DNA of 27,720 nt from CAZGSV01 sp964528605 (GCA_964528605.1 CAZGSV010000034.1:1-27720), one strand, 5' to 3'; positions 1-6,451 are shown, counted from the stretch's first letter. Program-made: numbers and translations. Notes: a model not told the origin generated them from the sequence alone.

Positions 1-16
1 AGCGGAAGAGCTGGTG

Positions 17-55
17 AAGGACGCGGGTGTCCGGGCAGGGCGCCCGCGTCCTTTT
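17..55 (+). terminator. Intrinsic terminator (copy A)
   Basis: A stem of 11 pairs (bases 19-29 with 41-51, including one T-G wobble) closes an 11-base loop and is followed at once by TTTT; two upstream A residues can also pair with the T run. This is a classic rho-independent terminator. It would end a gene lying to the left of the window. Confidence 0.85.
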
Positions 56-57
56 GC

Positions 58-86
58 TTAACGGGTTAGGGCAACTCGGCTATACT
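58..86 (+). promoter_or_regulatory. Predicted sigma70-type promoter for the MRKTVSP pseudogene and nadC
   Basis: A TTAACG -35 box at 58-63 and a TATACT -10 box at 81-86 are separated by 17 bases. The equivalent place in repeat copy B has TTGACA-16-TATACT. Copy A has a weaker -35, which fits with decay of the first gene, but it is the only visible promoter for nadC. Confidence 0.6.
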
Positions 87-129
87 GTGGCGAGTCCTCA
101 GCAGTGACAAAGGGGAGGGTGGCAGCAAG

Positions 130-325
130 ATGCGGAAGACGGTAAGCCCCGGCGGCCGTGCTGGCGGCGATCACCGTGCTGGTGGCCATCATCGTCCGGG
201 TGTACACGTTCACGAGCGAGCTTAAGGCGAGGAAACAGGAGCGGGGGCAGAGGTGAGAAGCGTTGGAGCAGAAGAAGGCAGAGCGTATGGAGAAGCGGCG
301 GGGCGGTCTTGGGGTGCGGGCGTGA
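130..325 (+). pseudogene. Broken MRKTVSP-family small membrane protein gene
   Basis: The ATG at 130 opens the same MRKTVSP start as the intact gene at 2404, but a run of four C residues (147-150) replaces three C in the paralogue. As written, the frame ends at TAA 223-225 after 31 codons with no hydrophobic segment. Removing one C restores a transmembrane stretch aligned base for base with the paralogue. In that restored frame a TGA at 254-256 interrupts a charged tail, and the tail after it (LEQKK, then ERMEKRR) still matches the LEKKK and RIERR of the paralogue. The final ancestral stop TGA (323-325) overlaps the nadC ATG as TGATG. Two separate lesions argue for a true pseudogene; the C-run lesion alone could be a sequencing error. 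TGA is an ordinary stop elsewhere here. Confidence 0.82.
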
Positions 326-1191
326 TGGACTGGGCGCATTTGGACTGTTTGGTGGAGGAAGCGCTACGGGAGGATATCGGGCCGGGGGACGTAACCACCG
401 AGGCGCTGATCGAGGAGGGGGTGGATACGGAGGGAAAGATTGAGGCGGTGGCGCCTGCGGTAGTATGCGGCTTGCCGTTGGCGGAGCGAGTGTTTCGGAG
501 GCTGGATGCGGGAGCGGTTTTCGAGGCGGCGGTGAAGGAGGGGGACGAGGTGGGAGCGGGCGAGGTGGTTGCGGTAGTAAGGGGTGGGGCGCGGGCGGTG
601 CTGAGCGGGGAGCGGTGCGCGCTGAACTTCCTGCAGTGGCTGTCGGGGATCGCCACGCTGACACGGGAGTTTGTGAAGCGGACGGCGGGCACCGGGGTGA
701 GAATCCTGGACACCCGGAAGACTAGGCCGACGCTGCGGGCGCTGGAGAAGTACGCGGTCCGGGTTGGGGGCGGCGCCAATCACCGTATGGGGCTTTTCGA
801 CGGGATACTGGTGAAGAACAACCACCTGGCGCTGGTGGGAAGCGTAGGAGAGGTCGTGCGCAGAGCGTTAGCACGGCGTCCCCACAACCTGGTGGTGCAG
901 GTGGAGGTGGGGAGTGTGGCGGAGGCGGAGGAGGCGGTGGCGGCGGGCGCGCAGGCGCTGCTGCTGGACAACATGGGGTCGGGGCAGGTGGCGGAGGTGG
1001 TGAGGCGCGTCGGCGGTGTGGTGTTTCTGGAGGCTTCCGGGGGGGTCGGGTTGGAGGGGGTAGAGGAGATGGCGCGGACAGGGGTGAACGCGATCTCGGT
1101 GGGTAGGGTGACGCACTCGGCGCCGGCGGCAAACTTCCGTTTGGGCGTCGGGGGGCGTTGGGCCGAGGGTGAGCGGGGGCGGCAATTGTGA
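325..1191 (+). CDS. nadC: Nicotinate-nucleotide pyrophosphorylase (carboxylating)
   Basis: This cytoplasmic enzyme converts quinolinate and PRPP to nicotinate mononucleotide, CO2 and pyrophosphate in NAD synthesis. The 288-residue protein has the normal family length. Visible family blocks are EDIGPGDVTT near the N-terminus, the DTRKTRPTLR substrate loop, VGGGANHRMGL, VKNNH, VEVGS, LLDNM and the C-terminal EASGGV and NAISVGRVTHS. The ATG at 325 is chosen because the conserved family start begins there and because it overlaps the stop of the decayed upstream gene as TGATG; an in-frame GTG at 253 would add 24 unconserved residues. It is probably transcribed from the promoter at 58-86. nadA and nadB are not in the window. 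The family call is very secure. Confidence 0.97.
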   Translation: MDWAHLDCLVEEALREDIGPGDVTTEALIEEGVDTEGKIEAVAPAVVCGLPLAERVFRRLDAGAVFEAAVKEGDEVGAGEVVAVVRGGARAVLSGERCALNFLQWLSGIATLTREFVKRTAGTGVRILDTRKTRPTLRALEKYAVRVGGGANHRMGLFDGILVKNNHLALVGSVGEVVRRALARRPHNLVVQVEVGSVAEAEEAVAAGAQALLLDNMGSGQVAEVVRRVGGVVFLEASGGVGLEGVEEMARTGVNAISVGRVTHSAPAANFRLGVGGRWAEGERGRQL

Positions 1192-1211
1192 GAGAAGTTT
1201 GACAACTCGCG

Positions 1212-1240
1212 TTGACAGGGGCGAGAGGGGGTGGTACAAT
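1212..1240 (+). promoter_or_regulatory. Predicted strong sigma70-type promoter for the prepilin gene
   Basis: A perfect TTGACA at 1212-1217 and a TACAAT at 1235-1240 are separated by 17 bases. A second TTGACA lies at 1199-1204, and CTCGC (1206-1210) and GCGAG (1221-1225) form a short inverted repeat around the -35 box, a possible operator. Transcription would start near 1247. Confidence 0.75.
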
Positions 1241-1247
1241 CGGTAGT

Positions 1248-1409
1248 GGAGATAGGCCGAACACGGACGAACGCCGGAAAGAGGGTGGCGTAAGAAGGCG
1301 TTGGGGGCCGGGTTTCGCCTGCCGCAGCAATAGGTAGCCATGGTAGCCACGGGGGGAAGTCAGCGGAGTTCTTATTGATTGCGGAAAATCCCGTAGAAGG
1401 GGTGTGGAA
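1248..1409 (+). promoter_or_regulatory. Long 5' leader of the prepilin mRNA, possibly structured
   Basis: About 160 bases separate the predicted transcription start from the prepilin ATG with no credible gene. The leader holds a possible CGCC/GGCG hairpin (1272-1275 with 1287-1290), a GGCC-rich middle, and a direct repeat of GTAGCCA at 1334-1340 and 1343-1349. I could not match it to a riboswitch class by eye; the 3' part faintly recalls the end of the c-di-GMP-I aptamer, but the conserved 5' core is not present. Confidence 0.3.
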
Positions 1410-2213
1410 ATGGGGAGCAAGAGAGGATTCACGCTGATCGAGCTCTTGGTCGTGATAGCTATTATAGCGATCTTGGCTGCGATCTTGTTTCCCGTCTTTG
1501 CTCGTGCTCGTGAGGGCGCGCGGAAGACCTCGTGCGCGCAGCAGGTGCGCCAGCAAGTGCTGGCGATGCTGACCTACATGGGTGACTATGACGAGCAGAT
1601 TCTCTGGTGCGACCCGATCAGCACGTACGCGGTTCCGGGCCTGTCGAACAACGTTCCGTTCGGCGGGCACTGCTGGTGGCAGTTGATCGAGCCTTACGCG
1701 AAGAACATGAAGTTGGTGCAGGCCTGCCCGAGCACTGGCGAATTGAGCGGCATGGACCGGCGCGACAGCGACTACGGCATGAACTGCCAGATGGCGTACG
1801 ACGACGAGGCACCGCTCGCCATTGCGATGAAGGGCGACGATATCACCTGCGACTCGAACCTGATGGGGCGCATCTGGAGCGACGGTTTAGTCACGGGCGA
1901 CCCCAGGGAAGGCGTGGCGATGTCGTTCTCGCTTGCCAGGGTTGAGAAGGCCGGCGACTTCCTGCTCGTAGGCGATACCAACGACTACGGGTTCATGGAG
2001 CACGCGAACGCCGACAACTTCTTCCGTCTGCCCGGTTTCTGCACGTGCTCCACGGGTGACCAGTGCGGCCCGACGAACTCGTACAACACCGATGTGGGTG
2101 GGTTGTCGCGTTACCGCCACATGGGCGGCCCGAACCTGGGGTTTGCGGACGGGCACGTGAAGTGGATGCGGTGGAAGGACGTGGTGTCGAGGCCGGAGCT
2201 GTTCCGGTACTAG
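1410..2213 (+). CDS. Type II secretion/type IV pilus-like prepilin with DG-H C-terminal motif
   Basis: The 267-residue protein starts MGSKRG^FTLIELLVVIAII, a class III prepilin leader: a short basic peptide cut after Gly6 with Phe methylated, and Glu at +5. The hydrophobic helix runs to about residue 29 and continues into FPVFARARE. Near the C-terminus RHMGG and ADGHVKW match the H-X9-DG motif of the large DUF1559-like prepilin group found in planctomycetes and armatimonads. Four or more Cys in the extracellular part suggest disulfides. ATG at 1410 is preferred over GTG at 1404 because a GAAGG ribosome site lies nine bases upstream. It has its own promoter and ends at the terminator at 2294. 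The partner system and assembly genes are not in the window; its role (pseudopilus, surface fibre) is inferred. Confidence 0.92.
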   Translation: MGSKRGFTLIELLVVIAIIAILAAILFPVFARAREGARKTSCAQQVRQQVLAMLTYMGDYDEQILWCDPISTYAVPGLSNNVPFGGHCWWQLIEPYAKNMKLVQACPSTGELSGMDRRDSDYGMNCQMAYDDEAPLAIAMKGDDITCDSNLMGRIWSDGLVTGDPREGVAMSFSLARVEKAGDFLLVGDTNDYGFMEHANADNFFRLPGFCTCSTGDQCGPTNSYNTDVGGLSRYRHMGGPNLGFADGHVKWMRWKDVVSRPELFRY

Positions 2214-2293
2214 TGGGATCGTTGCCTGCTTGGGGATTGCCGGCTGCCCGGGGGAGTTGACGGGCGGGCGGTCCGCAAGCGGAAGAGCTGGTG

Positions 2294-2332
2294 AAGGACG
2301 CGGGTGTCCGGGCAGGGCGCCCGCGTCCTTTT
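2294..2332 (+). terminator. Intrinsic terminator (copy B) after the prepilin gene
   Basis: This is the same 11-pair stem (2296-2306 with 2318-2328), 11-base loop and TTTT run as at 17-55. It lies 80 bases after the prepilin stop and directly before the next promoter, so it isolates the prepilin transcript from the small-protein transcript. Confidence 0.87.
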
Positions 2333-2333
2333 C

Positions 2334-2361
2334 TTGACAAGTAGGGGAACTGGGGTATACT
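2334..2361 (+). promoter_or_regulatory. Predicted sigma70-type promoter for the MRKTVSP gene
   Basis: TTGACA at 2334-2339 and TATACT at 2356-2361 are spaced 16 bases apart, two bases after the terminator T run. The in-frame ATG at 2362 abuts the -10 box and would lie upstream of the transcript start, so it cannot be the start codon. Confidence 0.8.
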
Positions 2362-2403
2362 ATGGGGGCTTGTGGCAGTGAAAAGAGAGAGGATGGCAGC
2401 AAG

Positions 2404-2643
2404 ATGCGGAAGACGGTAAGCCCGGCGGTCTTGTTGGTGGTAATCATCGTGCTGTTGTGCGTCATCGTCTACGTGTACTGGTCCGCGACCGGGTCGAAGG
2501 TGACGAAAGCGGTGCGGGAGAAAGGCTCTGCGGAGTTGGAGAAGAAGAAGGGTACGCGTATCGAGAGGCGCCAGAAGGGGCTTCGGGCGCCCCGCGGTGG
2601 AGGGGCGGAGGAGGCAGCGCCTGTCGCAGGCGGGGGCCAATAG
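2404..2643 (+). CDS. Small single-pass membrane protein, MRKTVSP family
   Basis: I do not recognise a named family. The 79-residue protein begins MRKTVSP, has one hydrophobic segment at about residues 8-27, then a strongly basic and charged stretch (KVTKAVREK, ELEKKK, RIERR) and a Gly/Ala/Glu-rich tail. There is no lipobox and no clear cleavage site, so a signal-anchor topology is likely; by charge the cytoplasmic side is ambiguous because both flanks are basic. The start at 2404 is set by the promoter position and by an AGAGAGG site about 11 bases upstream. It is a paralogue of the broken gene at 130 and shares its N-terminal signature with the gene at 2728. Its place next to a prepilin suggests, but does not prove, a role in prepilin handling. 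Confidence 0.75.
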   Translation: MRKTVSPAVLLVVIIVLLCVIVYVYWSATGSKVTKAVREKGSAELEKKKGTRIERRQKGLRAPRGGGAEEAAPVAGGGQ

Positions 2644-2727
2644 AGGCCCCGGGGCTGGCGTGGGACTAGGGGCCCAGTGGTAAACGGGCCGGTGTGAGGT
2701 GGGCAGGCGGGAGGAGTAGCGGCGAGG

Positions 2728-3354
2728 ATGAGGAAGCCGGTAAGTCCGCTGGTATCAATACTTGTCATCTTGCTGTGTTTGGCAACAGTCGGAGTGGTGT
2801 GGAAGCGGCTGACCGACCTCGGGCCGCGGCCTGACCTCACGAGTCCGAAGGGAGAGGCGCGAAACGCCGGCGTGAAGCCGTGTGTTCCCCCTGGGCCGCC
2901 GGCCCTGCCGGTGAATGGCGTGTGGCAGAAGGGGGAGCCGGGAGCGGTACTGCAAGTGGAGGCGGTGCTGGAGATGCCGAGCAAGGAGGGTGAGCCTGAG
3001 GACCCGCTCTGCAGTTGGCTAAGGAGGTTCGCCGGCAACGTGCCGCACCGGATGCGGGCGGTGATCTACGACCTGGACAGCGAGGCGGGGCGGGCGGAGA
3101 TGAAGAGGAGGGGCCTGAAGGGGCCATTCATCTTCATTAACGGGAAGCACGAGTTCGAGACGCGGTTGGCGGCGCGGAACCGGCACGTAGACCTGACGAA
3201 ACTGAGCGAGCAGCGCGTGGTGACGAACCTGCTGGCGGCCTGTGTTTCGGATGAGTTCATCACTCAGTTCTATTTCGGGGGCAAGAAGCAGATAAGTTCG
3301 GCGCGCAAGGACTCAACTACGCCCACCGAGCCGGAGGCCAGGGTCTCCAGGTAG
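2728..3354 (+). CDS. MRKPVSP-family membrane-anchored protein with thioredoxin-like region
   Basis: The 208-residue protein starts MRKPVSP followed by a hydrophobic segment to about residue 26, the same N-terminal module as the gene at 2404. A Pro-rich linker follows. Residues about 95-140 read RMRAVIYDLDSEAGRAE, then GLKGPFIFINGKHEFETR: a beta-helix-beta layout like the second half of a thioredoxin fold, with the usual turn before a strand and INGK. No CXXC is present; Cys residues are isolated, so ordinary disulfide exchange is not supported. A GGAGGAG site lies about 12 bases before the ATG. It may be co-transcribed with the small gene 84 bases upstream and ends 50 bases before a convergent sulfatase gene. 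Function unknown; the fold call is inferred by eye. Confidence 0.7.
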   Translation: MRKPVSPLVSILVILLCLATVGVVWKRLTDLGPRPDLTSPKGEARNAGVKPCVPPGPPALPVNGVWQKGEPGAVLQVEAVLEMPSKEGEPEDPLCSWLRRFAGNVPHRMRAVIYDLDSEAGRAEMKRRGLKGPFIFINGKHEFETRLAARNRHVDLTKLSEQRVVTNLLAACVSDEFITQFYFGGKKQISSARKDSTTPTEPEARVSR

Positions 3355-3403
3355 GATAGAGAGCGCCCGAGCGGTCTGGGCTAGCGGGAGAAGGCCCCCA
3401 AGG

Positions 3404-4816
3404 TCATTTCCCCAGGTAGCCCAGGCGGCGGAGGCGCTCTTGCTGTTCCTGGGTGAGGGGGTGCCGGCGGGGGGTCATCTTGGGGCGCAGTTCGGCCGCC
3501 CGACGTTTCATCTCAGTTGCCCAGCGGGAGAAGTCGCTCAGCAGAGCGCGGCTCTCCGAGGGGGGGGCGGCGCCCAGGTTGTGGTTCTCGGCAGCATCCC
3601 GCCGCAGATCGTATAGGCCGACAGCGTGAGCGCCGGCGGGCTGGATGCACTTGTAGTCCGGGGAACGGGCGGCGCGCTGCTCCGGGCCGTAACGGAGGGA
3701 TTCGGCGTAGAGGGTCTCGTTGTTCAGGCTGGGGCGCTCGGTGAGGGGGACCAGGGGCTTACCGTGCCAGCCTGGGGGAATGGGGATTGCGGCGAGTGCG
3801 GCCAGAGTGGGGGCGACGTCGAGGAGGGAGACCTGGCGCTCAACCACGATGCCCGCGTCGCGCTTGGAGGGGAGGAGCAGGATGCCGGGGACGTGGAGTT
3901 GCTCGTCGAAGAGGGAGTGGCCATGGCCGATGCCGGCGTGCTCCCAGAACTCTTCGCCGTGGTCGGAGGTGACGAAGACGACGGTGCGGCGGCGCAGGCC
4001 GCGCTGGTCCAGGAGTTGGAGTAGGCGGCCCACCTGTTGGTCGGCATATTGAACTTCGAGGTCGTAGAGTTCGACCAGGCGTTTGTTCTCGGAGGCGGAG
4101 AAGGGCTGGTTGCGGTAGGCGGTCATCGGCAGTTGGCGGAGGCGCTCTTCCTCGGAGCCGGGAGCGGCGGGCGGCAGTTGCGGAGGACTGTAGGGGGAGT
4201 GGGGGTCCATATACTGGAGCCAGAGCAGGAAGGGTTCAGGGGCAGGCGTCTCGAGAAAGCGGGTCGCTCGGCGGGTGAGGATATCGCCGGTCTCTTCGGC
4301 GGGGGTGGTGGCTCCCCAGAAGCGCTGGAAGCCGCGGCGGAGGTCCACTTCGTAGCCAGGGCCGAGGTACATGTTCGCGGTGAGGCCGACGGTGGCGTAG
4401 CCGGCTGCGGAGAAAGTCTCGGCCAGGGTGGGGAGCCCCGGGGCAATGCCGAGGACATACCGGGACCAGACGTCCTCGAGGGAATCGCCCGCGACCCGGC
4501 CGAGGGCGCACTCGGAGGGGTAGAGGGAGGTGAAGAGGGAGCCCATGGAGGGGATGGTCCAGGGAGAGTTGGAGTAGAGTTGGGCGAAGCGGATGCCGCG
4601 TTGGGCTAGGGCGTCCAGATTGGGAGTGGGGCTAGGGGAGCGGCCGTAGCAGCCCACATGGTCGGCGCGCAGCGTATCAATGACGATGAGGATTACATTC
4701 GGGTGGCTGGCGGGGCGCTTGCCGGTGGTGGGATTCTGCCGAGCGCGTGGGCAGCCAGCGAGGCCGAGCAAGATGGCGGCAAGGAGGGCTGCGGCGACTG
4801 TCCGAGCGAGGCGCAT
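3404..4816 (-). CDS. Lipoprotein sulfatase/alkaline-phosphatase-fold hydrolase
   Basis: The 470-residue product opens with a lipoprotein signal peptide (MRLART, a hydrophobic run, then LAGC with Cys22 as lipidation site), so it is exported and membrane anchored. The sulfatase fold follows: NVILIVIDTLRADHVGCYG at residues 40-58, TPNLDALAQRG, and a late VTSDHGEEFWEHAGIGHGH metal-binding block. At the catalytic position SPWTIPSMGSL puts Thr87 where classic sulfatases have the Cys or Ser turned into formylglycine, and Met where they have Arg. It is therefore more likely a phosphohydrolase or phosphotransferase-type member than a formylglycine sulfatase; the substrate is unknown. The start is chosen for the signal peptide and a promoter 18 bases upstream; longer upstream frames are poorly supported. 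It is divergent from the gene at 4910. Confidence 0.88.
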   Translation of the reverse strand: MRLARTVAAALLAAILLGLAGCPRARQNPTTGKRPASHPNVILIVIDTLRADHVGCYGRSPSPTPNLDALAQRGIRFAQLYSNSPWTIPSMGSLFTSLYPSECALGRVAGDSLEDVWSRYVLGIAPGLPTLAETFSAAGYATVGLTANMYLGPGYEVDLRRGFQRFWGATTPAEETGDILTRRATRFLETPAPEPFLLWLQYMDPHSPYSPPQLPPAAPGSEEERLRQLPMTAYRNQPFSASENKRLVELYDLEVQYADQQVGRLLQLLDQRGLRRRTVVFVTSDHGEEFWEHAGIGHGHSLFDEQLHVPGILLLPSKRDAGIVVERQVSLLDVAPTLAALAAIPIPPGWHGKPLVPLTERPSLNNETLYAESLRYGPEQRAARSPDYKCIQPAGAHAVGLYDLRRDAAENHNLGAAPPSESRALLSDFSRWATEMKRRAAELRPKMTPRRHPLTQEQQERLRRLGYLGK

Positions 4817-4834
4817 ACTGAGTACCCGTGGGGC

Positions 4835-4863
4835 AGTATAGCCCTGGGGCGAGTCCGCAACAA
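4835..4863 (-). promoter_or_regulatory. Predicted promoter for the sulfatase-fold gene
   Basis: Read on the minus strand, TTGTTG (4863-4858), a 17-base spacer and TATACT (4840-4835) precede the ATG at 4816. Transcription would begin near 4828, leaving a leader of only about 12 bases with no good ribosome site. Confidence 0.6.
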
Positions 4864-4874
4864 GGGGCCATTCG

Positions 4875-4903
4875 TTGACCATGGTCGGAGTGGAAGATAG
4901 ACT
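4875..4903 (+). promoter_or_regulatory. Predicted promoter for the membrane protein gene at 4910
   Basis: TTGACC (4875-4880), a 17-base spacer and TAGACT (4898-4903) place the expected transcript start at about 4910, the A of the ATG. The mRNA may be leaderless. A perfect 10-base palindrome GGCCATGGCC (4906-4915) is centred on the start codon. Confidence 0.6.
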
Positions 4904-4909
4904 CCGGCC

Positions 4910-6451
4910 ATGGCCGTGAGTGAGGCTGCCGAGACGCCGGAAACCAGGGACTTTGGTGTTAGTTTGGGCGTGTGGGTGGTGGGCGCGGCGGCGTTTCTGG
5001 GGCTGATGGCGGCCACCTTGGCGCGGCCCATCAGGAACAGCGACATCTGGTGGCACCTGGCGACGGGGAGGTACATTGTCGAGACGCGCTCGGTGCCGAA
5101 GCACGAGGTGTTCAGTTACACGGTAGCGGGGCGGCGGTGGGTGACGCACGAGTGGCTGAGCGAGTTGGTGTTCTGGTGGACCTATCGGGGGACTGGGCTG
5201 CGAGGCTTGATGGTGCTGCGGGCGCTGCTGCTGACGGCGACGCTGATGGTGGTTTTCGGGGCGGGCGCGAGGCGACTGGGGGTGTATGCAGCGCTTGTGC
5301 TGACGGGGGTGGCGGCCTATGCGACCACGAGATCGTGGCTGGAGCGGCCGCAGCTGTTCACGTATCTGGGGGCGGTCGCGTTTGCCGCGGCGCTGAGCGG
5401 AGAGCCGCCGGCGAACTGGGGGGCGGCGCTGCGGAGGTTTGGGCCGCTGGTGGGGGCGACGCTAGTGTGGGCGAACCTGCACGCGGGGTTTGTGACGGGG
5501 ATAATGCTCTTGGGGTTGTGGACGGTGGGTCATGGGCTCTTTGGCCGCGGGCGGCCCGGCTGGGCAGTCGGTGTCGTGGGTGGAGCGGCGGCCACGGCGG
5601 CGTGCGCGGCGGTCGCGCTGATCAATCCGAACGGCGTGGACCTGCTGACATATCCCTTTGACTACCTGCGGCAGAGCGTTTACCCGAAGTACATCCTGGA
5701 GTGGCAGCGGACGACGTTCGATAACGGCCCGCATCTAGCGGGGGGGGTATTGGTGCTGGTGAGCCTAGTTGCGGCAGGGCTGAGGTTGCGGCGGGGAGGG
5801 GGGCCAGGGTTTGTCTGGATGGTGGTGCTGGGGGCGCTAGTGCTGACGGCAAAGCGCCATGTTCCGGTGGCGGCGGTGGTTGCGGGCCCGGTGTTGGCCA
5901 GGGGGCTGGGTGTTCTGCTTGAGGGACGAGAGCGGGGGAGGCGGACGCTTGAGAGGCTGAGAGCGGGGCAGAGTGGGAGGCCGAGCGCCGCGGCCTTGGT
6001 GCTGGCAGGAGCGGGGCTGGTGGCCATGCTGGCGTATTTCCCTTGGAAAGGGGACTTCAAGGCGTGCGTGGCGCCGGCAAGTGTGCCGGCGGCCTGCGCA
6101 GCCTTTCTGGCGGAACACGGGTACCGGGGGAACATCCTGAACCCGTTCAACTGGGGCGGCTACCTGATCTTTACGCTTTATCCACAGTGCCGGGTGGCGA
6201 TAGACCAGAGGCCGGATGTCTACGGGGAGACACTGGTGGGCATTTCGCAGCGCCTGGACGGGGGGCCACCGGACTGGGAGGCCCTAGTGGAGGCGCAGCA
6301 TCCGGACCTGGTGGTGTGGTTCGCGGACTCGCGGTTGGTGACTCTGGTGGCGCGCTCACCAAAGTGGCGTCTGATATACGTGGACGCGGTGGCGGCGGCG
6401 TTCGAACGGGTGGGCCGGAGCGGAGAAACCGGGGTTTCTGGGACGGGTTGA
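4910..6451 (+). CDS. Multi-pass membrane protein, possibly GT-C glycosyltransferase-like
   Basis: The 513-residue protein has many hydrophobic segments from about residue 22 to 385 and a soluble C-terminal part of about 110 residues. Close to the first span it has RNSDIWWHLATGRYIVETR and then VTHEWLSELVFWW. A D-x-WWHL-x-x-GR signature recurs in large uncharacterised membrane proteins that resemble PMT/GT-C glycosyltransferases, but I cannot point to a proven catalytic residue. The C-terminal part (GNILNPFNWGGYLIF, VAIDQRPDVYG) is also typical of that group. The ATG at 4910 sits at the predicted transcript start. It is divergent from the lipoprotein hydrolase, and the two may work on the same envelope material; this is inference. 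Its stop codon lies inside the -35 region of the next gene. Confidence 0.75.
   Translation: MAVSEAAETPETRDFGVSLGVWVVGAAAFLGLMAATLARPIRNSDIWWHLATGRYIVETRSVPKHEVFSYTVAGRRWVTHEWLSELVFWWTYRGTGLRGLMVLRALLLTATLMVVFGAGARRLGVYAALVLTGVAAYATTRSWLERPQLFTYLGAVAFAAALSGEPPANWGAALRRFGPLVGATLVWANLHAGFVTGIMLLGLWTVGHGLFGRGRPGWAVGVVGGAAATAACAAVALINPNGVDLLTYPFDYLRQSVYPKYILEWQRTTFDNGPHLAGGVLVLVSLVAAGLRLRRGGGPGFVWMVVLGALVLTAKRHVPVAAVVAGPVLARGLGVLLEGRERGRRTLERLRAGQSGRPSAAALVLAGAGLVAMLAYFPWKGDFKACVAPASVPAACAAFLAEHGYRGNILNPFNWGGYLIFTLYPQCRVAIDQRPDVYGETLVGISQRLDGGPPDWEALVEAQHPDLVVWFADSRLVTLVARSPKWRLIYVDAVAAAFERVGRSGETGVSGTG

Larger units (their letters stand above)
1..149 (+). repeat. Direct repeat, copy A (terminator + promoter + start of MRKTVSP gene)
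   Basis: The segment is homologous to 2278-2423. Bases 1-55 are identical to 2278-2332, and bases 120-149 are identical to 2394-2423; the part between is diverged but keeps a TATACT -10 box. Copy A begins at the window edge, so its true left end is unknown. Copy B lies just after a prepilin gene, which suggests another prepilin lies just before this window. Confidence 0.9.
2278..2423 (+). repeat. Direct repeat, copy B
   Basis: This is the partner of 1-149. The first 55 bases are identical, and a second identical block of 30 bases spans the ribosome site, start codon and first codons of the MRKTVSP gene. The offset between blocks shifts by 3 bases, so the intervening promoter region has an indel. 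Confidence 0.9.

Noticed and set aside
254..256. Recoded TGA or programmed frameshift in the first MRKTVSP gene
   Set aside because: TGA is the normal stop for many genes here (nadC, mfd, metG), no SECIS-like signal is evident, and a frameshift plus a stop in the same short gene fits decay better.
1248..1409. c-di-GMP-I (GEMM) riboswitch before the prepilin gene
   Set aside because: The 3' part (TAGCC, TGGT, AGCC) is faintly similar, but the conserved 5' core with GCAAACC and ACGCAAAGCC is not there. Kept only as an unexplained leader.
2362..2403. Longer form of the 2404 gene starting at ATG 2362
   Set aside because: That ATG directly follows the -10 box, so it would lie before the transcript start; the paralogues also begin at MRK.
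2646..2655. GCCCCGGGGC palindrome after the 2404 gene as a terminator
   Set aside because: Ten bases with no loop or T run; in sequence this GC-rich it is likely chance.
4817..5149. N-terminal extension of the sulfatase-fold protein on the minus strand
   Set aside because: The extra residues are low-complexity, overlap the divergent membrane protein gene, and would bury the lipoprotein signal peptide.
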